From assembly GCA_964472035.1 (NCBI GenBank), contig CAYYIT010000003.1, forward strand, positions 20,186 to 84,185: 64,000 nucleotides of DNA. The letters run 5' to 3'. Positions 1 through 7,605 of the stretch are shown here, piece after piece. How positions within the stretch are numbered: position 1 is the first letter of the stretch; the number at the start of each line of letters is the position of its first letter. The translations under genes and the position numbers were made by a program. The stretch is from UBA3855 sp964472035. GTDB lineage: Bacteria > Bacillota > Clostridia > Oscillospirales > Ruminococcaceae. The notes below the pieces were generated by a model that saw only the letters and a program-made list of their open reading frames with translations, was not told the origin of the DNA and did no database searches.

Positions 1-804
1 ACAGAAAATGAATATTTTGATTTAGCAGAGAACGGTGAAGAATTGATAGCCAAAAAAGATGGGTATTACATCGTTGTTTTTGAGGGACAGGCAAGTTACT
101 ACACTCCACTCAAGTATTTTGAAATAAGTGATGATTCTGTTGAATCTCTTATTGATAGACTGCTTTCCAGCACTGATTACTTATATTATTTGCAATCAAA
201 AATTGGAGAAGTCTGCGCAGATTCTTTTGATGACAACATGTATTTACTCTATAGTCCAGATGGTGAAATGATTGAAGTGTGCTATCAGATAGATTCATCT
301 GCATCTGAGACAACCACAACAGAGACTACTACCACAACCGAAAGTACAACCACTGAGACAACCACTACAGAGACCACCACAACAACCGAAAGCACAACCA
401 CCGAAACAACCACGACAGAGACCACTACCACAACAGAAAGTACAACCACCGAAACCACAACTACTGAAACAACCACTTCAGAGTCTGCTGCTACTGAAAC
501 AAGCACAACTGAAACTGCTCCGAGTGAAACAACTGAAGTGAGCGTTGGTGATCTCAACAATGATACCGCAGTGGATGCTTCTGATGCTGCAGTGATTTTA
601 GTAGCTGCCGCAGCTGTCGGTGCTGGTGATGATAGCGGTCTTACGGAAGAACAGAAGAAAGCGGCAGATGTGAATAATGATGGAGAATTTGATGCTGTTG
701 ATGCTGCGATTGTTCTCCAGTATGCAGCAGCAGCCGGAGCTGGTTATACAGGCAGCATGGAGGAGTTCTTAGCTGACATAAAGAAAGAGAATCCGGAAGA
801 GTAA
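1..804 (+). CDS. Thr/Glu-rich linker protein with C-terminal dockerin, 5' end missing
   Basis: The frame is open from base 1, so the gene begins outside the window and only its last 267 codons are seen. The visible protein has about 100 residues of unrecognised globular sequence, then a Thr/Glu linker with about three copies of a 16-residue unit (E-T4-E-T5-E-S-T3). It ends in a type I dockerin with two calcium-loop repeats (starting GDLNNDTAVDASDA and ADVNNDGEFDAVDA). Dockerins bind cohesins on scaffoldins or cell-surface proteins, so the product is probably secreted. The N-terminal catalytic or binding part cannot be judged. It converges on the methyltransferase gene, with a bidirectional terminator between them. 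Confidence 0.75.
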   Translation, partial: TENEYFDLAENGEELIAKKDGYYIVVFEGQASYYTPLKYFEISDDSVESLIDRLLSSTDYLYYLQSKIGEVCADSFDDNMYLLYSPDGEMIEVCYQIDSSASETTTTETTTTTESTTTETTTTETTTTTESTTTETTTTETTTTTESTTTETTTTETTTSESAATETSTTETAPSETTEVSVGDLNNDTAVDASDAAVILVAAAAVGAGDDSGLTEEQKKAADVNNDGEFDAVDAAIVLQYAAAAGAGYTGSMEEFLADIKKENPEE

Positions 805-997
805 ACAGTAAGTTTCAATTTCTAAATCAAAACTCACAGACAAATCCCCTACTCCTTACTTCTGTCCCCGAACTTGCTAAATCCGAATTTTAAGCAGATT
901 TTTCTGAGAGAACCCCGTCAGCGGCTGGCTTTGGCGGCACAGATGAGGTTGGGGTCAGTTATTTTGGAAATTCTGAAGAATCTGAAAAGACCGGAAT

Positions 998-1013
998 AAC
1001 GGAAATTTCCGTT
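998..1013. repeat. 16-bp perfect palindrome
   Basis: AACGGAAATTTCCGTT is a perfect palindrome in the 3' gap between the dockerin gene and the methyltransferase gene. It has no loop, so it is a better protein-binding candidate than a terminator. Function unknown. Confidence 0.4.
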
Positions 1014-1031
1014 CATCAAGTGAATATTTAC

Positions 1032-1073
1032 AAAAAGCACAGCCTGTCGGTTCAATGACAGGCTGTGCTTTTT
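1032..1073. terminator. Bidirectional terminator
   Basis: A perfect 17-bp stem (AAAAAGCACAGCCTGTC and its complement) with an 8-base loop is A-rich on one side and T-rich on the other. It lies between the convergent dockerin and methyltransferase genes and can stop transcription in both directions. Confidence 0.9.
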
Positions 1074-1083
1074 ATGTATCCTA

Positions 1084-2529
1084 TCAGAATGGGGTAAAGT
1101 CTCTGAGACGGTAGTTCGTGATCAGCACTTCATTGTGACCGACCTCGTTCAGGGTGATCACCTTGTAGTAGAAGTGCTTCTTCGCCTTTTTTGCCTTTCT
1201 TCCGAACTCATCCATGAAGAAGCCCTTGATTAGACGGTCTTCTACATTGTAAGCACCGCTTTGAATGTTCGCAAGATGCTTGGCATGAGAGCCTGAACCC
1301 CTGCTTCTTGTAAAGCGACAGCAAAGAATGAATTTACCCTTGAATTGACGAAGTCTTTCACAAAGAATACGATGATCATTCACGGTAAATCCCGTCATGC
1401 CATTACTCTTATTGTCATAGCCTGCCGTGCTGATATAAGGGGGATCAATGAACAAGAGCAGTTCCTTATCTTTCTGATGTGTAGCAATGATACTGAGAAG
1501 ATCATACTTTGTGATTGCAACGCCCTGCAATCTCTCTGAAAGCTTCATGATGATCTCCTTTACTTGTTCAAGATCATCGTGAATTGCTTCAGGTGTCTTG
1601 TGCTTGTTGAAGTTCCCCTCACGATTGCGAACGCAGTAACGATTCAGATAAATGTATCTGGAAGCAAGGCGGCAGTTCTTCTTGACGGAACGGATATTCC
1701 GGTTTCTCGCACTTAATTCCTGCTGAATCTCCTGAAAGAGAGCTTCCGGTTGCTTCATTTGCAATTCCTGCTGAAGTACGGTAACTGCATCGCAAAGCTG
1801 CTTTGGACAGTTCTGAATGCACTTGTACAGTGTGTACTTGTTCTGGTCGATGTCATTGATCATATAGGGAATTTCACCGGAAATACGCCCCCTTACATTC
1901 AGGAAGACGCCACCCATACCCATGCAGGTTTCATAAATGCGCTTAATACCATAACCAGACTCTTCCAGTGACTCCCTGACTGCTTTTTCAATTGCATCAG
2001 CAACACGAGCCCGACATTTATTGCCCATCACCTTGATCACTGCCTGCTTGGCTAATCGCAGATAATCAGGCAGCGGTGACATGGCGTGGAAAGAAAATGG
2101 CAGTGCTTTCCGGAGTTTTTCAGCATAGCTTTTGAACAGACCTAATGCCAAGAGAGTCCGAATCACAAAGCTGAACTTGGCTGAGATTTTGATTGGCTTG
2201 GATACATTCTCCTCTGATGACTCGGCTTCAGATTCGGCTAAAGCCTTAAATTCAGTCATTGCAAAGCTGATAATTCTTCCGCAGTCAGAACTTGGATTCA
2301 CATTGAATGTGAACGGGATTGCTTCACGACCATCCTTGAAGTCAGCATAGAAATAAGCCTCAGGGCTGATGCGGTTTTCGTAGTTCTCAACAAAGTCCTT
2401 GACATCACTTTCCATCAGCGAAGAGATGACATTAATGATGTCGCTGCTTTTCAACTCTCTCTTTTTCAGACCGAGAAGTCTTTCAGCTTCCATGACATAA
2501 CATTTGTGAATCCTTACTGTTCCTTTCAT
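1084..2529 (-). CDS. D12-class N6-adenine DNA methyltransferase
   Basis: The 481-residue product has the signature of D12-class (Dam-like) adenine methyltransferases. A SAM-binding motif, ETCMGMGGVF, lies near residue 200 and is followed by NDIDQNKYTLYK, which matches the family's usual NDIN..L..LY segment. The catalytic DPPY motif is near residue 362. About 180 residues precede the methyltransferase fold and are not recognised; they could recognise DNA or bind a partner. No restriction endonuclease gene is adjacent, so it may be an orphan methylase, perhaps protective for the element. The ATG at 2529 is chosen because AGGAGG lies 10 bases upstream; an upstream GTG at 2592 would run through the structured leader. 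Confidence 0.8.
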   Translation of the reverse strand: MKGTVRIHKCYVMEAERLLGLKKRELKSSDIINVISSLMESDVKDFVENYENRISPEAYFYADFKDGREAIPFTFNVNPSSDCGRIISFAMTEFKALAESEAESSEENVSKPIKISAKFSFVIRTLLALGLFKSYAEKLRKALPFSFHAMSPLPDYLRLAKQAVIKVMGNKCRARVADAIEKAVRESLEESGYGIKRIYETCMGMGGVFLNVRGRISGEIPYMINDIDQNKYTLYKCIQNCPKQLCDAVTVLQQELQMKQPEALFQEIQQELSARNRNIRSVKKNCRLASRYIYLNRYCVRNREGNFNKHKTPEAIHDDLEQVKEIIMKLSERLQGVAITKYDLLSIIATHQKDKELLLFIDPPYISTAGYDNKSNGMTGFTVNDHRILCERLRQFKGKFILCCRFTRSRGSGSHAKHLANIQSGAYNVEDRLIKGFFMDEFGRKAKKAKKHFYYKVITLNEVGHNEVLITNYRLRDFTPF

Positions 2530-2588
2530 ATTGTGTAGACCTCCTAAGATTTTTAGAATCGCAGTCAAAAACTGCTGATCTACACAAT
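2530..2588 (-). promoter_or_regulatory. Three-stem leader RNA covering the methyltransferase ribosome binding site
   Basis: On the minus-strand transcript a perfect 10-bp outer stem pairs ATTGTGTAGA (at 2579-2588) with TCTACACAAT (at 2530-2539), the latter directly before the ATG. Inside are two hairpins: GCAGT/ACTGC with a TTTTG loop (2561-2575), and TTCTAA/TTAGGA with one G-U pair (2542-2558). The AGGAGG ribosome binding site (2540-2545) lies partly in the second hairpin and abuts the outer stem. Folding would therefore hide both the site and the start codon. No known riboswitch family was recognised. The pairing is seen in sequence; regulation is inferred. Confidence 0.6.
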
Positions 2589-2857
2589 GCACCTTTGAAA
2601 TATTATTAAGAATTTCAGTTCATCTTCGAAAATTTTTTTGATTCTTTTTCATTTTTTCTGTATACAAGCAGATGAATCCTCAAACCTTGATATTTATCAA
2701 TTATTCTTTAGAAGGCATAATTCATACGAATCGACTTTTCAAGCCAACCGAGAGTAAAAACCTTGACTTCAGATTTCCATACTTGAACAGTGACCTCCAA
2801 CTGCAACAGAATGCACCTTCTGTTTTTGCATAGCACACCCTTATTATTTTTTCATTG

Positions 2858-3440
2858 AACGGAGTCAAGTCTATACCTGTTCTAAGATCACACTGGTGTG
2901 TTGTAATCGCTGATCGTGCTTGTTTGGAGTCAACACTACGCTGTACGGAGCAATGTCTATGCTGATGTCATTTCACACTGCCGTTGTTATGAGTTTGCTC
3001 TCTTTTGATNNNNNNNNNNNNNNNNNNNNNNNNNNNNNNNNNNNNNNNNNNNNNNNNNNNNNNNNNNNNNNNNNNNNNNNNNNNNNNNNNNNNNNNNNNN
3101 NNNNNNNNNTGAAGTCAACACTGCGCTGAATCGAGTAGTGTCTGTGTTGATTCCATTTCGCACTGCCGTTGTTATGAGTTTGCTCTCTTTTGATTGAAGT
3201 CAACACTGCGCTGAATCGAGTAGTGTCTGTGTTGATTCCATTTCGCACTACTTTGTGATAAGTGTACCCTCATCTGTTATTAGTCACCCCTGTACTGTAC
3301 CGAGTTCAGTCTGAGTCTGTTTCAAAATGGCACTATTCTGATCGCAGTGCTGTCTGTTATGCTTTTCACTTTACTCTATTTACGGTAAGGGTATAGCTGA
3401 CTTGTTCCAAGTCCTCACTATTTTCCGGTTTTGTCTTGTT
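2858..3440. repeat. 85-bp tandem repeat array with decayed flanks
   Basis: One full unit lies at 3110-3194, and a second copy at 3195-3249 is identical over its first 55 bases. A diverged copy of the same length (2925-3009) lies just before the gap. Further weakly similar units can be aligned at about 2858-2924, 3250-3360 and 3361-3440. The unit starts TGAAGTCAACACTGCG and contains TCAACAC and GTGTTGA, which can pair. Copies are most alike in the centre and decay outward, as expected for expansion by unequal exchange or slippage. There are no spacers, so it is not a CRISPR array. Any function is unknown. Confidence 0.75.
3010..3109. other. Assembly gap of 100 N
   Basis: Exactly 100 N characters lie inside the tandem array, the conventional length for a gap of unknown size. 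The true number of repeat units is therefore unknown. Confidence 0.98.
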
Positions 3441-4157
3441 TCCGGTGATTGCAGTGGACACTATTTATCAAAGTTGCAGACGGAGTATGATTTCTGTTTG
3501 TCCTGATTTTTCGCTTTTCATTGTAAGAAAGTCCGCTGTGCAGCAGAGATCAAGCCTGTTTTCAGTTCTGTCTGAATTTGAACTCAGTTATGTCTATCGA
3601 AAAACTAAAATTTTTCATGTTTTAAGAGGTAGCCCCCAACATAAGTTTCCTTAATTCGGGGTATTCATTGAGCGAAATTTAACCCGTCAGAGGGTGGATT
3701 TCACAGCATGGACTATCCGGCAGCAAAAGATAGGGTTTGCTTGAAAAAATCTCGGATGCTATATTGTTTTTTGAGAAAACCGTCCTAAATAGGCGGTTTC
3801 CGAAAAAAACAACAGGCAAGCAATCCGATTTCAACGTTTTTTCTGTATGCAACCCTAACATTTTTGGAGGTTTCATGGCGTTCAGTAGGAAATCGAGACG
3901 GCGAGATGTGACAGCTTAGAAATTTTTGAAATTGCGAAGAGGATTTCTCAGTTGTTTTCTTGCTTATCATGATGAAAAAAGTCTTGAAGTCCTGATGAAA
4001 AGAAGAAGAGGATTGAACGGTAATAAACTGAGCGTTCTATATCAAGAAGCTAATTGCAAGAGTTGTCATTCTTTGCTGAATAGCTGATAGCGGTATATAA
4101 TGCCGCAGAGAGCAGATTTCGCAGTAAAATTGGGCATATAAAGATGGTAATAATAGT

Positions 4158-4196
4158 AAAAGACCATGGAATTTCCAGTAGATTCCATGGTCTTTT
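4158..4196. terminator. Stem-loop terminator in the gene-poor region
   Basis: AAAAGACCATGGAAT pairs perfectly with ATTCCATGGTCTTTT around a short loop and is followed by more T on the plus strand. It has the form of a bidirectional terminator although no gene ends just before it, which hints at an unannotated transcript upstream. Confidence 0.75.
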
Positions 4197-4222
4197 TTGA
4201 ATATGCAGCAGCACCATTCAGT

Positions 4223-4238
4223 GGGTGCAATTGCACCC
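4223..4238. repeat. 16-bp palindrome inside a repeated motif
   Basis: GGGTGCAATTGCACCC is a perfect palindrome. It is flanked by near copies of GCACCATTCA(G/A)T at 4211 and 4246, giving a compact cluster that could be an operator or recombinase-related site. Function unknown. Confidence 0.4.
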
Positions 4239-4569
4239 TTCATTGCACCATTCAATAGGGGTAAAGTGACAATTAGATTGCTTGATAATGTGTATCAAGA
4301 GAGCATTAAATTGGCTTCATAGCGTTGAAACGCCGTGATTTTTGGTAGTTTGGGATATGACTTTCCAAGAAATTGATGGAAATATCAAGAGGATTTCGCA
4401 GTAGGGCTGTAGCAAGTGTTATTTCGTTTGTCATAGCTGACAATGATACATCAGTAAGGGGGCATGGAACAGCAGATGTGATGATGGTTCAGGTATGATG
4501 AACAGATGATAACACAGTCCACAAATCTATACTTTTACAGACGCTCAATCTGAACTTCAGATGTTGTTG

Positions 4570-4623
4570 ATAAAAGTCCAGATGCAGGAAAAACAGACGT
4601 CCGCAATATAATAAGACTTTTAT
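4570..4623. promoter_or_regulatory. Inverted repeat around the resolvase promoter region
   Basis: ATAAAAGTC (4570-4578) and GACTTTTAT (4615-4623) are 9-base inverted arms lying just before the resolvase ribosome binding site. A TATAAT hexamer (4607-4612) lies between them but lacks a good -35 element at 17 bases. The arrangement could be an operator or a leader hairpin for the recombinase operon. Confidence 0.4.
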
Positions 4624-4644
4624 GGACAGCAGGAGGTGATGAAA

Positions 4645-5259
4645 ATGGAAAACAAAGTATTTGGGTATATCCGGGTATCGAGCAGAGAGCAACACCTTGA
4701 CAGGCAGAGAGAGGCTTTGCTTGAATTTGGTGTGCCGGAGGGCTATATCATAGAGGACAAATGCTCCGGTAAAGATACGGATAGACTGGGGTACCAGTAT
4801 CTCAAAGCAAATATGCTCAGAAGCGGCGATACCCTTGTAGTCAAGGAACTTGACCGTCTGAGCAGAAACAAGGCTGACATCAAGCGTGAACTTGCGTATT
4901 TCAGTTCTGAGGGTATCAGGGTAAAGATACTGGACATCCCCACAACTTTAACTGATTTTCCGAAAGAGCAGTCGTGGGTACTGGATATGGTGAACAGCAT
5001 ACTGATTGAAGTTCTGGGCAGTATTGCAGAAGCAGAACGACGTAAGATCAGACAGCGGCAGCGTGAGGGTATTGAAGCTGCACGCAGGAAGCAGGTAAAA
5101 TTCGGCAGACCACGGGCAAAGAAGCCCGAGTGCTGGGATGCAGTGATGGCAAAGGTAAAATCAGGCGAGATCAAGGCTGTTGAAGCGATGAAGATCATGG
5201 GTATCAAACGAGGTACATATTACACGCTGATCAAGCGAGATAGTGAGGGTAAGTTATGA
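4645..5259 (+). CDS. Resolvase/invertase-type serine recombinase
   Basis: The 204-residue protein has the resolvase catalytic fold. The YIRVSS motif carries the nucleophilic serine at residue 12 or 13, the LVVKELDRLSRN segment holds conserved arginines, and EAERRKIRQRQREGI marks the long E helix. The C-terminal 50 residues (GRPRAKKPECW onward) form a small helix-turn-helix like that of Hin and Gin. The start at 4645 is chosen over GTG 4636 because AGGAGG (4631-4636) is then 8 bases upstream. Its stop overlaps the next start (ATGA), so the following protein is probably translationally coupled. It may resolve or invert DNA, or help the large recombinase. Confidence 0.9.
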   Translation: MENKVFGYIRVSSREQHLDRQREALLEFGVPEGYIIEDKCSGKDTDRLGYQYLKANMLRSGDTLVVKELDRLSRNKADIKRELAYFSSEGIRVKILDIPTTLTDFPKEQSWVLDMVNSILIEVLGSIAEAERRKIRQRQREGIEAARRKQVKFGRPRAKKPECWDAVMAKVKSGEIKAVEAMKIMGIKRGTYYTLIKRDSEGKL

Positions 5260-5504
5260 TGAACACAGCAATTGCGACAAGGACAAACAATATGCCGCTT
5301 TCCGTTACATATAATGTAGCGATTGGAGTTGGTAGATTGAAGCAGACAAACAAAGACACCGCTGCTGAAGTGCAGAGTACGGCGGCATTCGGACAGAGTC
5401 TCAAAATCGGTATCTATAAGAGCCTGCGCAATCAGGGGATTATCAGCAATCATGCCCTGATGCAGCTCATGCAGATGCAGAGGAGCGGAAAACCATGTCA
5501 ATAA
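5256..5504 (+). CDS. 82-residue protein between two serine recombinases
   Basis: This small gene is locked between the recombinase genes: its ATG overlaps the upstream stop by 4 bases, and its 3' end overlaps the large recombinase start by 10 bases. The protein has no signal peptide or membrane segment. Its C-terminal half, KSLRNQGIISNHALMQLMQM, resembles the short helical SHOCT-like proteins found beside recombinase genes in some Firmicutes, but the match is too weak for a firm call. Tight coupling suggests it works with one or both recombinases, for example as a directionality factor. That role is inference. Confidence 0.7.
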   Translation: MMNTAIATRTNNMPLSVTYNVAIGVGRLKQTNKDTAAEVQSTAAFGQSLKIGIYKSLRNQGIISNHALMQLMQMQRSGKPCQ

Positions 5505-7081
5505 AGGTTGCCGCTTATTGCCGGGTATCCACTGATACGGATGAGCAGCTCGGTTCTCTCGAAAGTCAGAAGCAATACTTTGCTGAGTATATTGATAAGG
5601 CTGAAGACTGGGATCTGGTGGAGGTATACTATGACGAAGGTGTCAGCGGCACTTCCACCAGACACCGTGAAGGCTTTCAGCGTATGATGGACGATGTGGA
5701 AGCTGGAAAAATACAGCTGATCATTACAAAAGAAGTGAGCAGATTTGCCCGTAATACTGTGGATACGCTTTCCTACACAAGACAGCTGAAAGGAATGGGA
5801 GTCGGGGTATTGTTCATCAATGATAACATCAATACCCTTGAGCCGGATGGTGAATTGCGTCTCACGATTATGGCAAGTATGGCACAGGAGGAAAGCCGCA
5901 AGACCTCAGAGCGTGTCAAATGGGGGCAAAAACGTCGTATGGAGCAGGGCGTGGTATTCGGCAGAAGTATGCTGGGGTATGATGTACAGGGCGGCAGGAT
6001 GACGATCAATCCGGAAGGTGCCGAGATCGTCAGGCTCATCTTTCACAAGTATGTCAATGAGAACAAGGGTACGCATGTCATTGCCAGAGAGCTTTTAGAG
6101 GCTGGAATCCGTCCCTGTCGTGTCAAGGAGTGGAGCAATACGGTCATTCTCAGAGTGCTACGCAATGAGAAATATGTGGGTGACCTTTGTCAGAAGAAGA
6201 CCTACACACCTGATTATCTGACACACAGCAAGAAGTATAATCGTGGTGCGGAGGAGAAGGTCTATCTCAAAGACCATCATGAGCCGATCATCGACCGTGA
6301 TCTGTGGGACAGGGCGCAGGTCATTCTTGCAGGCAGAACCTTGACGGACGAGCAGAAGTCGAGACATAGCTGCCGTTACTGGTGCAGCGGTAAGATTGTA
6401 TGCGGTGAGTGCGGTGAGCGCTTTGTGAGTCGCACTAAGAAGCTGTCAGGGGGTATCATCTACAAGGCATGGCGATGTGCAGCAATGGCAAAGTACGGCA
6501 CGAAGAAGCAGAATATTCATGGCGTAGAGGTCGGCTGCATGAATCAGTCGGTCAATGAACAGGTATTGCTTGAAAGCGTGGGGTATGTACTGCGACTGAT
6601 GCAGATCAGTCGTAACGAACTGATTGAGGAAATGAAGGCTGAGATCGGTGCTGTGTTACATACGATTCCGCAAGTGGATGTAACATCTCTTGCGGCGGAT
6701 GTTCGAAAGATGGAGGTGAAGAAGCAGACCTTACTTGACAGATTCCTTGAGGGTATCGTTTCAGCTGTCGACTACAAGCGGCAGAACGCCCTGTACGATG
6801 AACAGATCACGGAAATACAGCGAAAAATTGATGCACATCATCAATTGCAGACGGAGTTTCAATATCAGGCACGGAAGATGGAGGATTGCATCGGGTATGT
6901 GAAGAAAATGCTTGATTTTGAAGCACCTGATGAACATATCTGCGGTGAGGTCACAGAGCGTATTACAGTTTATCATGGGCATATTCTGGAAGTAAAGCTC
7001 AAGTATATTCCTGCTGTCAGGCTGAAGTACAGAACCTCCGGCAGAGGCAGTCGATATACTGCGGAGTTTGAAAGGATATGA
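5495..7081 (+). CDS. Large serine recombinase (integrase/excisionase of the element)
   Basis: At 528 residues this is a typical large serine recombinase. The N-terminal catalytic domain has YCRVSTD with Ser12 as nucleophile, and TKEVSRFARN and MAQEESRKTSERVKWG carry the conserved arginines and E helix. A recombinase DNA-binding domain follows (about residues 160-290). A zinc ribbon (CGECGERF, then WRC and GC) and a coiled-coil stretch (about 400-470) end the protein. The family integrates and excises phages and elements at short att sites without host factors. The gene lies about 80 bases from the broken cotJC and is followed by a terminator, so it probably made this insertion. The catalytic motifs look intact. 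Confidence 0.95.
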   Translation: MSIKVAAYCRVSTDTDEQLGSLESQKQYFAEYIDKAEDWDLVEVYYDEGVSGTSTRHREGFQRMMDDVEAGKIQLIITKEVSRFARNTVDTLSYTRQLKGMGVGVLFINDNINTLEPDGELRLTIMASMAQEESRKTSERVKWGQKRRMEQGVVFGRSMLGYDVQGGRMTINPEGAEIVRLIFHKYVNENKGTHVIARELLEAGIRPCRVKEWSNTVILRVLRNEKYVGDLCQKKTYTPDYLTHSKKYNRGAEEKVYLKDHHEPIIDRDLWDRAQVILAGRTLTDEQKSRHSCRYWCSGKIVCGECGERFVSRTKKLSGGIIYKAWRCAAMAKYGTKKQNIHGVEVGCMNQSVNEQVLLESVGYVLRLMQISRNELIEEMKAEIGAVLHTIPQVDVTSLAADVRKMEVKKQTLLDRFLEGIVSAVDYKRQNALYDEQITEIQRKIDAHHQLQTEFQYQARKMEDCIGYVKKMLDFEAPDEHICGEVTERITVYHGHILEVKLKYIPAVRLKYRTSGRGSRYTAEFERI

Positions 7082-7085
7082 AAAG

Positions 7086-7127
7086 AGCCTGTTCCGGTGA
7101 GTTCATCACAGGAACAGGCTTTATTTG
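7086..7127. terminator. Terminator of the recombinase operon
   Basis: AGCCTGTTCC (7086-7095) and GGAACAGGCT (7111-7120) form a perfect 10-bp stem followed by TTTATTT, 5 bases after the recombinase stop codon. Confidence 0.85.
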
Positions 7128-7348
7128 ATATGTAAATAATGGGGCAATTTGGTGACCGATACACCGATATCCGTCAGCAGCCCCTTCACTTCATCGGAGG
7201 GCATCGCATACCGCTGGTGCAGATAGCGCATGGAGGCTGCAAGCTCACCGTCAGGCCCGCCGAGCTGGCTCAGGATGACCTGCGCCATCTTGGGATTCGG
7301 GTTCTTGATGTTGACAGGATACTGCAATTTCTTCTCATACGTCCACAT
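7121..7348 (-). pseudogene. cotJC: cotJC 5' fragment, interrupted by the element
   Basis: The first 62 codons match the N-terminus of CotJC, a manganese-catalase-like spore coat protein of about 190 residues. Examples are MWTYEKKLQYPVNIKNPNP, GGPDGELAASMRYL and LLTDIG. Family members continue with TEE..HLEM, which supplies metal ligands. Here the frame instead runs 13 foreign codons into the element and stops. Start, ribosome binding site (GGGAGG, 10 bases before the ATG) and spacing to cotJB are intact, and no other mutation is seen. This is what a precise insertion gives. The gene would be restored if the element were excised and the 3' part lies at its far end, beyond the window. Confidence 0.85.
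7145..7185. other. Predicted attachment-site junction
   Basis: CotJC-coding sequence stops at the Gly codon at 7163-7165 and element sequence takes over. The junction carries two near copies of ACCGATA (7155 and 7163). A serine recombinase att site of roughly 40-50 bp should be centred here. The exact crossover bases cannot be fixed without the left junction. Confidence 0.6.
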
Positions 7349-7350
7349 GC

Positions 7351-7605
7351 TTAGTTCGCCTCCCTTTCCCATGGGTAGGGGCCCTTGGCCCAATCCCATA
7401 CGTTCTCATTAACGGACTGGACAGCCTTGATCGGACCGAAGCGCCGCACATATTCTTCCACTGCCGCTTTCCTTTGCGCGCTGTATTTGCGGAACAGTTT
7501 CAGCGCTTCCTGACACTGGGTATGCGTGTCAAGGTAAAGCTGCAGATCATAGAGCGCAAAATCGTATTTCTGAATGAGATTCAGAAGCTCACATTTTGTT
7601 TTCAT
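7351..7605 (-). CDS. cotJB: Spore coat protein CotJB
   Basis: The 84-residue protein has family hallmarks, including YDLQLYLDTHTQCQEALKLF and VWDWAKGPYPWEREAN. CotJB is a small soluble protein made in the mother cell and put into the spore coat with CotJA and CotJC. Its ATG overlaps the cotJA stop (ATGA), GGGGAG lies upstream, and cotJC starts 2 bases after its end. The three genes form a single operon. The protein is full length and has no damage. Confidence 0.93.
   Translation of the reverse strand: MKTKCELLNLIQKYDFALYDLQLYLDTHTQCQEALKLFRKYSAQRKAAVEEYVRRFGPIKAVQSVNENVWDWAKGPYPWEREAN

Larger units (their letters stand above)
2593..4644. other. 2-kb gene-poor region of the element
   Basis: No convincing gene is present between the methyltransferase leader and the resolvase gene. 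The region holds an AT-rich stretch (about 2590-2750), a decayed 85-bp tandem array (about 2858-3440), a 100-base assembly gap, a strong terminator hairpin, a 16-bp palindrome and an inverted repeat before the recombinase operon. A short motif close to GAGGATTTC(T/G)CAGT occurs near 3942 and 4392, suggesting decayed duplications. Short open frames here lack ribosome binding sites and recognisable sequence. Confidence 0.6.
1..7166. mobile_element. Right part of an integrated element inserted in cotJC
   Basis: The stretch from the window start to about 7166 is read as one integrated element. Its right boundary is set by the point where homology to CotJC stops, at codon 62 of the minus-strand cotJC fragment. 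A large serine recombinase gene lies directly inside that boundary, the usual place for an integrase next to its attachment site. Visible cargo is a dockerin protein gene, a D12 methyltransferase, a tandem repeat array and three recombination genes. The left end, which should hold the rest of cotJC, is not in the window, so size and full cargo are unknown. That everything from base 1 belongs to the same element is inference. Confidence 0.7.

Noticed and set aside
2530..2592. Upstream GTG start for the methyltransferase
   Set aside because: It would translate through the structured leader and lacks a ribosome binding site, whereas ATG 2529 has AGGAGG at 10 bases.
2920..3248. Short open frames across the N gap
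   Set aside because: They pass through unknown bases and lie in non-coding tandem repeats.
2858..3440. Possible CRISPR array
   Set aside because: Repeat units of 85 bp follow each other directly with no unique spacers, and there are no cas genes.
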